From Malus domestica (Eukaryota; Streptophyta; Magnoliopsida; Rosales; Rosaceae): 64,000 nt of DNA. Of this stretch, positions 23,979-37,760 are shown in pieces. Position numbers and translations under genes: made by a program. Numbering within the stretch: the first letter of the stretch is position 1; each line of letters begins with the position of its first letter. The notes under the pieces were generated by a model that was not told the origin of the DNA, did no database searches, and was given only the letters and a program-made list of their open reading frames with translations. The stretch covers positions 10,614,501 to 10,678,500 of the forward strand of contig NC_091669.1 of assembly GCF_042453785.1 (NCBI RefSeq), in the 5' to 3' direction.

Positions 23979-26900
23979 TGACACACCCCAAACCCGATAT
24001 CCCCACATACTAGGGTAAGCATGTGTTGGCCGACACCTGAGGGTGACGAAGCCATTTTTAACATGCATACCAATAAAATATGAAATTAAAACAAATTAAA
24101 CCAAAGCAGAATCGTGTTCAAAGCATACAACTACTTAAGAATAATGTGAAAGAATTATAATAGAAGGTACGAATAAAGGAATGAGTCATACACTGAGAAA
24201 ACTCGAAGATGCCTAAGCGAAAGTGCCTGATGCCGGGATCATGTGCCTCGATCCTAACTCCTGAAGGGCGCAAAAACAGAAAAGATGAGTGGACCATAAT
24301 TTATATTAATACTAATAGTAAGAAAATTGTTTTATTTATGAACGTAATAACCTCCTGTTTTGAAAACACATATATAATACTACATATATATTTTATGGAA
24401 AAACCCTAGCATGCCATGTAGAACATTCGTAAAACATGTATGTAAAACCAGTGCTAAAAAATGGTAATCACGCCCGAAGGCAATTCTGTAAATCATCTGT
24501 AAATCTCGTCAGTGAAGTACTCAACTAGGGGTATCATAGTCACCCCAAGGCAGTACATGTCCATCACCCGAAGGTGAAGCTGAATAACATGTCCATCACC
24601 CGAAAGTGAAGCTATATAACCTGTCCATCATGACACGCCCCGACCCTGATATTCCCCGAATACCAGAATAGACACGTGCTGGCCGACACCCGAGGGTGAC
24701 GAAAGCCATTAATTGATACAAAAGCTAAGAATAAGAAATAAATAAGGGTTATGAATTTAAAATACCAAGAATTTATAATTTAGGAACGTGCTCAGAGCAT
24801 ACAATTAAACCTAATCACTAAAAGGAATTAAGATAAAATTTAATGAATAAAGGAGTGAGTCCTACATTCGAGAGGATCCGAATATGCTGCTGCAGAAGTG
24901 TTTTGACGCCGGGATTAGGTGCCTTGATTCTAAGTCCTGAATGGGGGCGCAAAACAAAGGTGAGTGGACCAAGTTTATATATATATATAATAATAATAAA
25001 ACAATTATCAAGATACTAACCCCCAAAGTTTATATAAATGAAAACTACTAGCATAATAAGTGATGAATTTAATAAAAATCCTAGCATGCCAAAGTATCTC
25101 AAAAAGCCATATCGCGGAAAATCAAAACAGTAAACGTCTCGTAAATCGTCTCGTAAACGCGGTGTGCTGCTAGAAAGATCACTGAATAAATATAACTCCC
25201 GGCCCAATGCCTGCACCTCAGTCTCTGTGCCCGTAGCCAGAGATAACTCCCTCCCGGCCCAATGCCTGTCTCCGTGTCCCTCAGCCTTTCGCTAGGGATT
25301 ATTTCTCCCGGCCTACATGCCAACACCAGATCCTCGCCCCAGGCGGCATAGTGTCCACTAGGTACGCACAAATAGTTACGTCTCTCTTAAATAACCACTT
25401 CATAGCATAGGTTACCGAATATCGTCTACGCTATAAAGAGGGGTTCAAAAACATGTTCTAGCATCCTATCGTCATCTGTCAGATAGTCTACCAGTTCATG
25501 ATTTTTATAGAAAATACGATATATAAAAATATAGCTCAAAATAGGCTAACAATTAATTCCTCACCAAAACACGAGACGATAATCAATATATTAAAACAAC
25601 AGGCTCCACATAAATCAGATCATAAATTCGTAGGCATGCTAATCAATTATGCAATTAAACTATGAAATCATGTAATTTTAGAAGGGGTCCACTCACAAAT
25701 ATTCCTTAGCAGAAGAGTCGCGCGAATAAGGATTTAGAATTTCTCCACTAGCAATTTTACCTAAGAACAAGAATGTATAATTAATAAAATGATTTTTCTA
25801 AAAGATTGGTTTTGAATTAATTTAAATAAGGGATTTGGGATTGGATGGGTTTAGGGTTTTTAATGGGTTTTGGGAACCTAGGGCTCTAGAATTAAAAGGG
25901 GATGGAAAGGGGTTTGGGCATTAAGCCCAAACATATAAACTTAGCCACACACGCACACGGGCACAAGGCCCTCAGGCCTCACTACAGAAAACAGGGCTTT
26001 AAGCCCTTGATTAAAAACCGGCCCAAGGCCAAAACAAAAGCTAGGGCCCGAGCCCTTTGGGCTTTAAAAAATTTAAATAATTAAAAATAAAAATGGAATG
26101 GGTTAGGGTACTGGGCTAAGGCAAAACGGGCTGGAGGCCCATGGGAAAGGAAATGGGAAAGGCCGGTTGGCCTGTGGCTTGCCGAGAGAGAAGGCCGGAG
26201 CTGCTACAGCTCCGGTCACCTGAAAACTGGAGCTTCAAGCTCCGATCTAGGTACGAACGTGAAGCACAAGGAGAGAGGAAGAGATTTATACCTTCCAAAT
26301 GTCGTAACTCGGTCGGAGGTGACCGGGAAAGTCCTCGGGGTGCACGGGTTCACCGGAAAAGTGGGTGTGCTCACCCACGACCGTTCCGAAGCAAAAACCT
26401 ACGTAAAAAGGTAAGGTTCAAGCTTCTAAATCACAACCAAACCAAGAACTAGGTACGAGAGTAAGAGATTTGAGACCTACCCGACGGAAAAATGGGGAAA
26501 ACTCGCCGGAGCTTTGCTCCGTGCCGTTGAGCCGCAGTGCAGGGATCCCTGGTTCGTTGCGAGCCTCTCTTCGATGGTGACTCGGTCCTAGTGAGTCCAG
26601 GGGAAGAGAGAGATGCGAGAGGTTGAGGGAGAGAGGTACGGGATAGCTGAGAGGGAGAGAGCTAAGGGAGAGTTACGGGGGAGAGAGACGAAGAAGGAAG
26701 AGAGAGACCGGGGGAAAACAAAAAAAATTATAAGGTGGGCCCTACGGGCTCACCAATTAAGACCTTAAAACAATTTTTAAATAAAATGGGGTTGGGGTGT
26801 TTCACATCACCCGAAGGTAAAGCTATATAAAATAGCATACATCCACACTGACACTAGCCGTGGCTAGTGAAGTTATCCAACACTGTTTATGGCAGTGAAA

Positions 26901-28529
26901 ATGGAGGTATATAATATATCATATCTCACTCCTCCATTATCTGTGTCCTATGGCCAAAGACATATATACACGTGGTGTGCAAATGTACCGTATGATAACC
27001 CACTAGGTTAGTACCAAAAACATATCTTAAAATCTCATATCAAAACCAGAGCTCATCAAAACTCAAAGCGTCATCTCATGAATCCATAATATAAATCATG
27101 ATCAAAAGCCACATAATTTGTATATGTAAATCCATAATTCATCACCTTTAGTGAAATGTAGGTTTGATAAATAATAACCTTCGTAAAAATAATTCAAATA
27201 ATTCAAATAATTCTTAATTTCTCTTAAACCATAAATATAGAAATCTATAAAGGCATAATATAAATCCATAATATAAATCACATTCAAATCGTGAAATAGA
27301 TCGTGCATGCTAGGCTAATATTTATAAAACATATAGTTTAAGAAGGGGTCCACTCACAAATTTTATTGCCTGAGAACCGCTCGAACTAGTGAGGATGACG
27401 TCGTTTCCTGCCAACGCGCATAAACACAATTAGGGACCTTTTAGTAAAACTATACCTAAACGATAGAATTTGGGAATGGACGGTGGATTTGGATTCAGCA
27501 CGTCGGAAAACCTAAGGAGGGACCTCTGGTTTTTCCCCCACGTGCTGCCGCACGTGGCAGCCGGCCACCCCGACTCGTCGGAAAATCGAACAACTCCAAA
27601 AATTTTCAAATTTTACAAGAATGAAGATCTCAATGAGAAGAATAACTTTTGTACCTGGGCCGAGTCCAATTCGGCCAAGAAACACCCCCAATCACCCTCG
27701 AATCGTCGGAAACCCTAAAATAGGTGAACCCCGATTCGTCGAATTCGTAGCTCCACCGCCCCCAAACTTGTTTGGGCTTTGATCCAGACCTCGAAGGGAG
27801 TTGAACAAGGGTAGTGGTCGATGGCGGTGCTTGCAAAAACGATAGATTTTTGCCGATCTTCCCATGGTGCCGCCGGTGGTACCCTCACGAAACCAAGGTT
27901 AAAAATAATTAGATTTAGGGTGGAACTTGAAGAAGAAGGTCGTGGAGTTGGTTCTAGGTGGTTAAGTGAAGTGATTTGCTGAAAAAACAAACGAAAAACC
28001 GTCGGATTCCATAGTTACCGTTCGGGTCGAGTTGAAAAATGAGAAACGGGTCGTGGATCCTGTGGTTCTCATCTCCCTCATTTCCCCTTCCTTCTTTCTT
28101 CTCCCATTGGTCATCATCCATCCCCTCTACCCTGGATTGGTCCTCATCCCCTTCTTTCACTCATATTTCTTTCCATCTCAACCGTATTTCTCCCTCATTT
28201 CTCTTCTTTCTTTTCCATCACAGCCACACATGTGGCATCAGATTGGTGTTCCAACAAAATTTGGAGCCTTCCAAATATATCGTCAAATGACCATTTTGCC
28301 CTCAACTTTGTTCGTTCATAACTTATTCGTTATAACTCCAAAATACGTTCGTGTTCGTAGCGACAAATACTACGAGTATACACCAAGAAAATGGATCTTA
28401 CGTGACATGATAAGGCGGTCAACAAAAGTTAACGTATTAGCCTCGAATGGCATTTTCGTAAATTTCGTAAATTTTCATAAATTTACATTTTAAAATGAAG
28501 GTTTCCACTTTCCAAGAGGTCAAAGGCAG
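23979..28529 (-). mobile_element. Long solo LTR (about 2.37 kb) interrupted by a nested solo LTR
   Basis: The left end TGACACACCCC and a right end near ...GGCAG (28529) are flanked by TAATA at 23974-23978 and 28530-28534. On the minus strand it would read from TGCC... to ...GGGGTGTGTCA, the gypsy pattern. Its own sequence is 23979-24630 plus 26810-28529. No internal coding region is present, so it is a solo LTR. The right boundary is the less certain one. Confidence 0.65.
24631..26804 (-). mobile_element. Solo LTR (2174 bp) nested in the 23979-28529 LTR
   Basis: It starts TGACACGCCCCGACCC and ends GGGGTGTTTCA, with a perfect 5-bp duplication CATCA at 24626-24630 and 26805-26809 within the host LTR's own repeated 'ccatcacccgaa' motif. 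It is the same family as 38540-40840 and inserted after the outer LTR. Confidence 0.88.
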
Positions 28530-28534
28530 TAATA

Positions 28535-29590
28535 GGACCGGACTCCACCTTGGATTATGTGAGAAACATGGGGTGGTGGGTTACATAGAGTAATTAATTG
28601 GTTTTCAACCACCCACCGCTGAGTTGTCTATTTTTTATTTACTTATCTACTTAAAATAATGTTTTATGAGGATATATAAATAATGTTTTGTTGTCTTCTA
28701 TTTTAAATTACCATATTATCTACTTAAAATACTCACATATATATGTATGTTCTTCTTTTAAAAAAAAACATAATACTCAATAATTATATATTAAATTTAA
28801 TTAACCTACTTTAAAAGAATGATAAATTACCATATTATCTACTTATCCCCTTAATTAACCTTAATAATTATATATTAAATTTAATTATCCTATCTACATT
28901 ACTATATTTCCTTATTTTCCTCCTATTTTGCATTTTATATGGTTTTAAATTGTCAACTTATTGTACATGTGTCATCCGACAATACTCCTCACTATGGTTA
29001 TATGACAGACATGCTTAATTTGTTTATAAAATTTGGACTTGTTGGATACTCTTTTTGCATTTTATCATTCTTTTATTATCTTATCCATGGATTTCATACA
29101 AGTATAATTTTTTGTAAGTATCAATATGCACTTATTTACAAGATATACAAGAAATTTACTTAAATCCTCCTAGGCCGCCTAGGCGCTAGGCGCCAACCCG
29201 CCGTTCGACTAGCGCCTAATGTTTTTTAGAACCTTGGTAAAAGAGTAACAGAGACCAAAAAAAACCACACATAAAATGAATGCAGAGGATTTAATCACAT
29301 ACGTAGACAAAGAGTGGGGCTAGCTGTGACTATTTGTTTTGGTAGTGTATAGTGTGTATAGCAGCTGATGAAATAGACAGCTCATATTAGTGAACTTAAG
29401 TCCCTCATGATTCCTTGAATATCACGCAACTGCGAACACAAGACTTATCTGCATTTATTGAGGTCAGAAATGGGGAAGTGTATATATATTCTCCCGCATA
29501 GGATCGATGGATTACAAGTTTACAAAAAACACCATGTAGAGCACAAGAATGTAAATTTATCTGCCCAAAATAAATTGATCGAGTGTTAAA
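28535..29590. other. Gene-free AT-rich stretch
   Basis: No gene or complete element is seen. A GC-rich palindromic string 'ctaggcgctaggcgcc' near 29177-29192 is the only striking motif and resembles ends of plant TIR elements. From about 29400 the sequence grades into the 3' flank of UGT copy B. Confidence 0.45.
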
Positions 29591-29968
29591 ACACGTCTAT
29601 TAAGTTATTAGTTGGCAATGCTCACAGTTTGTAATGAAGAGTTGGTCATCTGGAGCTTCCATTATCAGTTAAAAAAAACTCTATGTTGAAAATGATGATC
29701 CAAATTAATTTTTAGGCATGCATTAGGCACACATGCCAGCTGAATTGATCAGTACAGGGCCATTTTCTGAAAATCTCGACATCAAGGTTACTTGTTCACA
29801 CATACGTAAGGAAGTAAGATTTTTAGAGAAGAAAAAATGTTACCACAAGATTTTGAGATTTGATATGTTGAACTACGTATTACAACGAAAAACTTATAAT
29901 ACAAACGTTGCAAATTACGTAACGTAAAAATAAGCGAGGAGAATATAAAAGCCCCCCCCCCAACCCAA
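29591..29968. repeat. 3' flank of UGT copy B, shared with A and C
   Basis: Homologous to 14940-15297 and 46740-47047 (strings 'gttggcaatgctcacag', 'gcatgcattaggcacac', 'caaacgttgcaaatta'). The match to copy C is closer than to copy A. Confidence 0.8.
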
Positions 29969-31384
29969 TTAAATTTTATCAATAAAACGCCCTAATGAAG
30001 AGTAAGAAGAACCACCATCCACCAAGGCTTTCTTGCTCTTTTCACTCATCTCCTTCACTCTTTTCCTTACATCACTGTCAAGCTCCATCACTCGCCTTAT
30101 CCCTCTTTCTATGTCTTCTGCGCTCACCACCACGTCGCTGTCCCTCCGATAATCCATCTTAATCTCCACTGCCAATCCCAACTCCACCACCAATTGAAAG
30201 GCATTCAGGTTTTGCTCCGCGTACAATGGCCATGCGGCAATCGGCACGCCATTCCATAAACTTTCCAACGTAGAATTCCACCCGCAATGTGATACAAACC
30301 CTCCGGTTGCCGGATGGCCTAGGATGGCCGCTTGCGGGGCCCAACCAATCACCTTCCCAACCGTAGCCGTCCGATCAAGAAACCCTTCGGGCAAGACTGT
30401 CTTTAGATCCTCGTAGTCGCTTGGCATAGCTCTCTTGCCTTGAGGTGGGGGCCGGCGAAGGGACCACAAAAACCGATGTCCGCTGTGCTCTAGCGCGCAC
30501 GCTATCCCTTTCACCTGGGCCTCACCGAAACTTCCCATGCTTCCAAAACACAGGAACACGACCGAGAAAGGAGGCTGATCATCAAGCCACCTCAAGATAT
30601 CCGAGGCCTTATCTTCATCACTACTTTTGAGGTTCAATAAGGGTCCCACTGGATACACGGGTGGGATTTTATCACCAGAATCAAGATAATGAAGAGCATG
30701 CGATTCTAGCTCCATGAATGTATTTACCAAAATGCCCTTGGTTTGTTTATACTTGCTGACGTGGTTGAGGGTTGATTTGGTGCTCTCCATGTCCAGAAGC
30801 GAACCAGGCAAGACTGCGGCAGGGTAAGGGTTGATGAAACTCGGGACGGCCAACTCAGCGGTTGAGCTCGTCAACTCAGTTATATCTATGCCCCCCTCGT
30901 CACGAAGCGATTGAAAATGGGACATAAGTGCAAGAGCCGAAGCGTTGGAGGTGAAGAACAGGTAGGAGGGAACCTTAAATTCGTTGGCCACGTCAATTAG
31001 GCTTGCGGAAAACATGTCGAGCACGAACCCGGCAAGCCGAGGCTTCGACGTCGACTCAGACTGATCTGACTCGGGGAGTACGTTGATAACGGCGTCTCTG
31101 ACGTGAGATTTGTGATTTTCGACGAACATTCTGAAGAAGGACCCGGGATTGGGGACAATGTCTTGTTTGTCCGGTTGGGCTTCGGGGAGGTTGACGAAGT
31201 TGATGCGGTGAGAGATTGAAGAATCAGTGTTGGTGAATGGTTGGGCGTAGGGAAGCTTCATGACGAGGACTGTGATAAACAGTTGGTCGTCCCGAGCAGC
31301 GAGTTGCTTTGCCATCTCGACCGTTGATACGATGTGGCCGATGCCTGGGGCGGGAACGAACACTAGTTGTGCTGGTCTCTTCAT
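29969..31384 (-). CDS. UGT71K1: UDP-glycosyltransferase, UGT71K1/K2 type (copy B)
   Basis: A 471-aa intronless UGT. The N-terminus [17 protein letters not shown] has His17; the Asp partner is Asp123 (VLDM); the PSPG box runs Trp348-Gln391 with [20 protein letters not shown]. From memory it is nearly the published apple UGT71K1 / pear UGT71K2, which make phloretin 2'-O-glucoside (phloridzin); a search would be needed to confirm which. It differs from copy C at about 32 of 471 residues by hand count, concentrated at 124-155 and 196-212 in the acceptor-binding half. One odd residue is Gly292 in [10 protein letters not shown], where A and C have Glu. The promoter and 3' flank are shared with A and C. 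This is the best candidate in the window for an active phloretin glucosyltransferase. Confidence 0.94.
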   Translation of the reverse strand: MKRPAQLVFVPAPGIGHIVSTVEMAKQLAARDDQLFITVLVMKLPYAQPFTNTDSSISHRINFVNLPEAQPDKQDIVPNPGSFFRMFVENHKSHVRDAVINVLPESDQSESTSKPRLAGFVLDMFSASLIDVANEFKVPSYLFFTSNASALALMSHFQSLRDEGGIDITELTSSTAELAVPSFINPYPAAVLPGSLLDMESTKSTLNHVSKYKQTKGILVNTFMELESHALHYLDSGDKIPPVYPVGPLLNLKSSDEDKASDILRWLDDQPPFSVVFLCFGSMGSFGEAQVKGIACALEHSGHRFLWSLRRPPPQGKRAMPSDYEDLKTVLPEGFLDRTATVGKVIGWAPQAAILGHPATGGFVSHCGWNSTLESLWNGVPIAAWPLYAEQNLNAFQLVVELGLAVEIKMDYRRDSDVVVSAEDIERGIRRVMELDSDVRKRVKEMSEKSKKALVDGGSSYSSLGRFIDKI

Positions 31385-31438
31385 CTTTTGAGAAATGGCA
31401 ATGAAAATCTGAGCTGTTTTATTTAGAAAAACTCTTTC

Positions 31439-31469
31439 ATTTTTATACGGTGATACGGTGTGATGTCAT
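31439..31469 (-). promoter_or_regulatory. Core promoter of UGT copy B
   Basis: TATAAAAAT on the minus strand (31439-31447) lies about 55 bp before the ATG, with the conserved TGATGTCAT block at 31461-31469. The spacing is the same as in copies A and C. Confidence 0.55.
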
Positions 31470-31599
31470 GCCTTCGCTCATAGTTTCTGAATTTCAAGTC
31501 AAGATCTTAATTACTTTCAGTACTGGAAGGACTTGGGCATCAAGCTTGTCTGCTTGAGGATAAAACTAAAGGTTATCAAATTTGATTTGTCAACTACTG

Positions 31600-32259
31600 G
31601 TGTAACATGTGTGACACGATTGTTTCGGAAATATAAAACAAAAGGATATTTTAAAATACATTTAACCAACTGCTGAAATCAAATAGAATCAAATTTAATG
31701 GTAAAAAAAAAATCTCACGGTCCAAATTTAAATTTAACAGCTAAAATAATTTAAAAAATAGGCATTTTGATTCAAGTCCAAAATATTCAGCTATTTTCAA
31801 ATCTAGTCCAGTTTTATTTAATTTGTTATTATACCTGTTTTGCCCCTTAGAGTAAAAATAAAAATAGATTTAAATTTCTTAAATTTTAAATTTTAAATGC
31901 CTTTATCTACCCACTTTCTAATTGAAACATTTTAAAAATTCATATACAACAAATATGATAAGTTTATTAAAAATTAAAAATTTGGAGAGGTAAGAAACCT
32001 GTGAAATCAATATAATTAATCTATAATATAGGTATATTATAAAGAAGAAAAACATGTGAGGTAGATTATGAACAAAAACCTATGATATAGGTCTACAAAA
32101 GTATTGTCTACCTCAATATATACCTATTATATAGGAAGACATATACTTTATACCTAGAAAGCAGATATACTCTACAAACTATGAGCAAAAACCTATGGTA
32201 AAAGTTGATAAACATTTAATTTGAGATAAGTTATAAAAAATATAAAAAAACATGTGATA
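31600..32259. other. Gene-free AT-rich stretch upstream of UGT copy B
   Basis: Homology to the other UGT upstream blocks ends near 31600. The rest is AT-rich with a few imperfect repeats of 'acctat.atataggt' near 32075-32130. No gene. Confidence 0.5.
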
Positions 32260-32264
32260 TATAT

Positions 32265-35149
32265 TGTGAAATCCCGTTTCTGGATATCATTGTTATAATC
32301 CACATATTCGTATTATTGAGACTTTATATTATTTTACAAGAAATTATATTAATTTATTTGAATTTAGATTTTAAATTAAACTAGTTACGAAGTTGAAGTT
32401 TGGAAATTAATTATCTAAAATTCGTAGACCTTTCTAGGTCACAATTTATATTTTTGGATAGATCTCGAAACCACGAACGCATAGGCGAAAGCCGTTTGCG
32501 AGTCCGGATTATAATGGTAAAGTTGCGGACATCTAAAGTTGTGTTTCTAGACTATAGATTTTAATTTTCTTTAAAACTCCCCGTGGAAATGGTGACCAAG
32601 GAAAAAAAGGGAGGACCAACCCAATTCATGGGGGAGTTTAAGGGAATCAATCAGGAAAAAGAAAAGAAAAAAAAAAAGAGGGGAGTTGCGGGAGAGACGG
32701 GAAAAAAAAAAGGGGGGAGAGACCAACTGGAGGAGGGGAGAGGAAAGGGAAGAAAATGAGTGACCAATGGGGGAAGCAGAAGGAGGGAAAGGAAAGAGGG
32801 GAGGAAACACACAACCCGGACCCCCTTCCCCTTGACCCGACTTTCCTCGACCTGACCCGCACTACAACAAATTCAGACGGGTTTCCCGTCCATTTTTCCG
32901 GCGATTGACAACCTTCCACCCCTACCAAACAACTCCCCAGCCCTCCCTCTTCCATTTCCACCCGAAATTAGAAGGAATTTGGTTTTGTTTTGGTGGAAAA
33001 CAACGCGACGAGATTTATGGGTGTTGGCGGCAATTCCACCGTTTTTGTAGATATCGCCGATGACCACCACCCTTGTCCAACTCCTCTTGAGGCCTGGATA
33101 AAAGCCCAAACCAGTTTGGGGGCGGCGGAGCTACGATTTTGACAAATTGGAGAACACCCAATTCTAGGGCTCCGACGGGTTTATGGCAATTGGAGGCTTT
33201 TTCCGGCCAAAATGGACTTGGCCACAAGTATAAAACTTGCTTTACTCATTGAGAGCTTCATTTCTGTAAAATTTGGTAATTTTTAAAAATAGTTGAATTT
33301 TTCCGACAAGTCGGGGCTGCGGGTGTAGTGGCGGCCTGGCCAATGGGTCGAAGACGTCCTTTTAAGTTCAAATAAATGCCTTGGTTTCATAATTAATATT
33401 TGTATGACGTAATTTGATTGTTTGGACTTAGTTCATTACGATACCTTACTTGGTCAAAATATAAATCAACGATCCGACCATTGGATCGTCACCAAACCTT
33501 AATGCGTGATAGAACATAATATTTGTGCATCATAGAAACTTACGGATCGGGAATCCGACGTATGAATCTTCCCTAATTGGATTTCTAAGTTGGTAAAATA
33601 AATTGTTGACCGCCACTTAATTCTAGTAATTGGTGGAGATCCGATCGTCGGATCGCGATGGGAATTTAGTATGTTGTTCTAGAAGCATAATGTGGACTTT
33701 GGGAAGTTATGGATCAGAAATCCGATGTGTGGATCTTTAGGATCAAATTACGTAGAGTTGTGGACCCTATCGTTGACCAAGAGTTGATTTGTGGTCAACA
33801 CGTCTCGAAACGTTTTAAATAACAAAATTAGTACTTCGGAACTAATTCAAGTCTAGTGGGCCTATATTGGTGAGATAGTGACTTGAATGCATGAGATATA
33901 ATTATTATCTTAATTTCTTATATTAGTATCATTTGTGAATATGAATTGGTCTTATAAATATGATTTCTATTGAAATGTGAACTTTATATATTTAGCCATA
34001 GACCTATGCTAATTAAATATGTTTTGGCTTGTGTATTGATGATGTTTGTGGTATCTATGTGTTTAATTAACTTTTTAATAATGGGAATGACAATTATGGG
34101 ATCTAAATATTGTTTGATAATTAATTGGGTATGATTGCCAAATGAATACCTATTCGAACTTGGCATTATTACCTAGCATGAGATGGAGATGAAATTCAGG
34201 AAATGAGTTAGGTACTTTATTAGATTTTTAGTAGAAATAGTAATTGAGGGAATTCCCTGTGTTGTGCTCCATATGACTAGATGATGGTTGATATGTGGAA
34301 TCGATAGCATGTATGTGTATAACTATGTATAACTTTTATGCTTGTATGATAAGATAGTTAGTGGTCATGAGAAGTTGATAGTGCAAGTGATTCCGTTGAG
34401 TGATGGTTCGGAATCATATCCTTGTTTGGATTCCGTTGAGTGGTCCAAAGTCGCATCACTTTACTTGTTGGTTTCTTAGATTTGATATCAGCTACAGAGA
34501 TGTAAGCTTGGCTTAACTGTGTCACTCTAGCCTTAGTTTTAGTATATTTGTGAGCAATGGTTTTGAGAATCTTGTGGATTGAATTAGAAAAGCTGTTGAA
34601 CGTTTGGGTGACTCCTTCAAGATTTTCTATGATTTCTTAAAGTATGAATTTAGAAGATATGGTTATAGTTGTTATTATTCTGGTCAAATTAGTTAATTAG
34701 TATGGATAGAGAATTGTATTGTGCTTCGTCGGTTCTTTGATATGATATATGTTGTGAATTGCGGTATCATGTTGCGACATAATGACTTATATAGAAGATG
34801 GAAGGGAAATCATGATTTTCAGGTGGGTTTGTTATGTAACCCTGAGTCTAGTAATTTCATGGTTGTCAAGTTATATTGATTGATTGAGAAATGTTATGCC
34901 TTTCGGCTTAAACGGACTGTGTTATATGTCAATTGTAGTGCACGATGAACTACGAATGGCTTGATCCCTAGGTAGGGTACGTAGGCAGTCTAACGAGAAG
35001 CTTACATGCAGCCATAAAGTGCACAAATTTTACTACGCAATTCGAGGCATGTGCTTGCTATATATCTCGGAGACGAGTATGTTAGATATATGGTTATTTG
35101 ATGACGTCACGTGTCAATCATGGACGTACGTCAGGATCGGGACGTGACA
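32265..35149 (+). mobile_element. Solo LTR, gypsy-like (2885 bp)
   Basis: It starts TGTGAAATCCCG and ends GGGACGTGACA, with a perfect 5-bp duplication TATAT at 32260-32264 and 35150-35154. There is no primer site, polypurine tract or coding interior, so it is a solo LTR left by LTR-LTR recombination. A related fragment lies at 52741-53335. Confidence 0.85.
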
Positions 35150-35956
35150 TATATAGTTAGATAAAATACTATTAATCTATAATACTATTAATATATGTAC
35201 AGGGTAGATTGATAAAATAAAAAATTCAAGTAGATAAACACCAACGAAACCAAATGTGGTATCTGGATGACTTTCCCACATCATACCTTGCATATGAGCC
35301 ACAATGTTTAGTTCACTTTGGTACCGTTTGGTACGCAGACGGGACAGGACAAGACGGAATGAAACAAAGGTTCCATGTTATGTTTGGTACGCGCAGGATG
35401 GAACGAGAAGATTGTTCCGTTCTGCGTTTGGTACTCGTTGGACGGAACGGAACCAAAAGATTAAATGACTAACTTACCCTTGTTCCATATGTTGTTTGGT
35501 ACAATGTTTATGCGTGGGACGGGACGGGACAATTTTATTTTATTTTATTTTTGAACTTGTTCATATTTGAACACATATATGCTCATCTATGATACATTTT
35601 TTACACTAGCACATGGCTAAAGATATATTATGCCATGACCACCGGTCTGCAAGCATCTCTGGTCCTCGCTGACATTGCGAATTCAAAAATAAGCAAAGAA
35701 TAAACATTGTATAACTGGAGCAGACATTCGGTAGGGATTCAGATAAACTTGATCCATATTAAAGACGTCTTAGTTGCATTCAAATTATTTGCCCAATAGC
35801 AGAACAGTTTTACACGTTCTCCTTAATCTAAATATATAAGCACATAACAAATTTAAACAGTAGGGCATTGACAAAGATCGACTCCATGCTGTGGAACTTA
35901 AATCCACTAGGATAAATCATGAACAAAATTAACACGACCATAGGTCAAACAATACA

Positions 35957-37285
35957 TCAGTCGTGCAGTGTTCCCAGTATATCCTCATCTCGATATAGAT
36001 GGTACCTAAAACAGCAAAAAATAAATAAAAAATAATGAGCATCTAATCGGACAAAGGAAGTGAATGTCGAAAGAAATAATACAGAAGTAAATGTTCTCAA
36101 AACTGCATCTATTTCTCAATCCTGACTAGTTTCACAAGTTCTTGTAACATACGTAACATAGTATGCATTCTCAAATGTTGTTCAGTGTCACACACAGAAA
36201 TCCAAAAACACATGCTAACTAAAGCACACCTCTGCTTTACTGCAAAGATGCCTACTTGAGTCAATTCGCCAAATTGTAATCCTAGTAATAATACACATAC
36301 AATGGATAAAAGCACACCTGTTTACAGAGAGCGATAAAAATAAGACACATACATACAAACCCCATGGACAGTCATTCGTGTAAGAGAAACAAGTAACATT
36401 TCACTATGTATTGTATCCATATGTTGGTTTATCTGAATGTCGCAAATTTGCAAGATCCATGTGTTGTATCTCACTGGACAAAATAGATAACATTTCACTA
36501 TGTATTATCCAAGTACTACAAGGTGACAAAATAGAAGCTGAGAATCACTTGAATGAACTTACTAATGTGATCAGTTGTCCTTTCTTCTTGTCTGTCTGCC
36601 TTTGAGCTTTTATTCAGTTGATAAGATTCTTCAACAAAGTAGAGGGTATGCACCAAAACCTAACAAAGTTAGACCTTAATTATTAGATACATACGAACAA
36701 GCATCAACTGTATACTCAACCTATAAAAGAAAGGGCAATCGAAATAAAGAAAACACTAGAGCAGAAAATTCCACCTTCCACAATTGCTAAATTAATGTAT
36801 GAGTAATTACAGCAATATTGGCTTCTAATCAATGTGACATAAACCTCAAAACTAGCTAGAAGACTGAATCGCATTCATAATTCCACCAATATACGACATT
36901 CAGATCAACCAGCACATGGATATGGCATAAATTTACTTGACCAAAACCCTACAGAATGAGATTACTTTACACTGGTGAGGGTAGCATCTGGAAGTGAAAA
37001 TGATAACCAAACTGTTGCAAATCTGCAAGAGCACATATTTTCTATTTCTACAGAAAATTTATCAACATTATTAGTTCTTTTCACCATTTAATTTCCATAA
37101 CTTTCGTGCTACTAAACACAAAATAAACATGACAGAAAAAACATACAGATTAAGAAGCAAACTTACTCGAATTGATAGGCATAATCGACGAGGTCGATGT
37201 TGGGAATAACAACAGGGCCTCTCGAAGGACATGCACGAAACGATTTTCTCAGAGGAAGACGATTGTTCTCTGCAGGATCAAACAT
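35957..37285 (-). CDS. Possible two-exon mini-gene inside the TIR element (55 aa)
   Basis: Exon 1 (37167-37285, 119 nt) starts with ATG and reads MFDPAENNRLPLRKSF..., through VVIPNIDLVDYAYQF, to a GTAAGT donor. Exon 2 (35957-36005, 49 nt) follows a pyrimidine-rich TTTTAG acceptor and reads YHLYRDEDILGTLHD then TGA. Joining them keeps frame and gives 168 nt, that is 55 aa plus stop. Without splicing, exon 1 would hit a stop in the donor. I recognise no family. It could be a captured host gene fragment or an element-encoded peptide. The purine-rich stretch upstream could be a 5' leader. The model rests only on consensus splice sites and frame. Confidence 0.35.
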
Positions 37286-37599
37286 TCTCCTAAAACAATA
37301 TGACTGATTTGTGGATCAAATTAAAACCCAGAAATCCCAGAAATAAATCAGAATGCAGAAATCCCAGAAGTAAATCAAAACCCATAATCGATTAAACCCA
37401 GAAATCGATAAAAACCAGAAAACGTTCAAAACCCACTAATAATTTCACAAATCTTCAAAACAAAATCGAAGAAAATGAAGAAGAGGAAGTGGAAGAGGAA
37501 GCCCTGAGAGCTACAAAAAAACAGATTGAACCTGGAACGGAGATGCAGATCTGAAGATGCTACACGGAAGAGGATGAGGAGGAAGGTTCGCAGAGCTGC

Positions 37600-37760
37600 T
37601 ACACGGAAGAGTTGCGAAGGGGAAATGCAGAGCTGCTACACGGAAGAGGATGAGGAGAAAGGTTGCGAAGGGGAGATGCAAGGGTGAAGAGGCTACACGG
37701 AAGAAGATGAGGAGTAAGGTTACGAAGGGGAGATGCAGAGGTGAAGAGGGTCAGCGGCTG
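37600..37760. repeat. Short imperfect tandem repeat in the TIR element
   Basis: The unit 'gctacacggaagaggatgag' with 'aaggttgcgaaggggagatg' recurs at 37558, 37598, 37635 and 37691, with a variable period of about 37-56 bp. Confidence 0.65.

Noticed and set aside
24530-24630. Repeated 'ccatcacccgaa' motif, considered as a CRISPR-like or regulatory array
   Set aside because: Only a few irregular copies within a plant LTR; this is an eukaryotic repeat, not a CRISPR.
28032-28493. 153-codon plus-strand frame
   Set aside because: It lies in the outer solo LTR; its pyrimidine-rich start gives Ser/Pro/Phe runs and there is no domain.
32571-33227. Pro/Ser/Phe-rich minus-strand frames
   Set aside because: They lie wholly inside the solo LTR 32265-35149 and reflect its polypurine composition.
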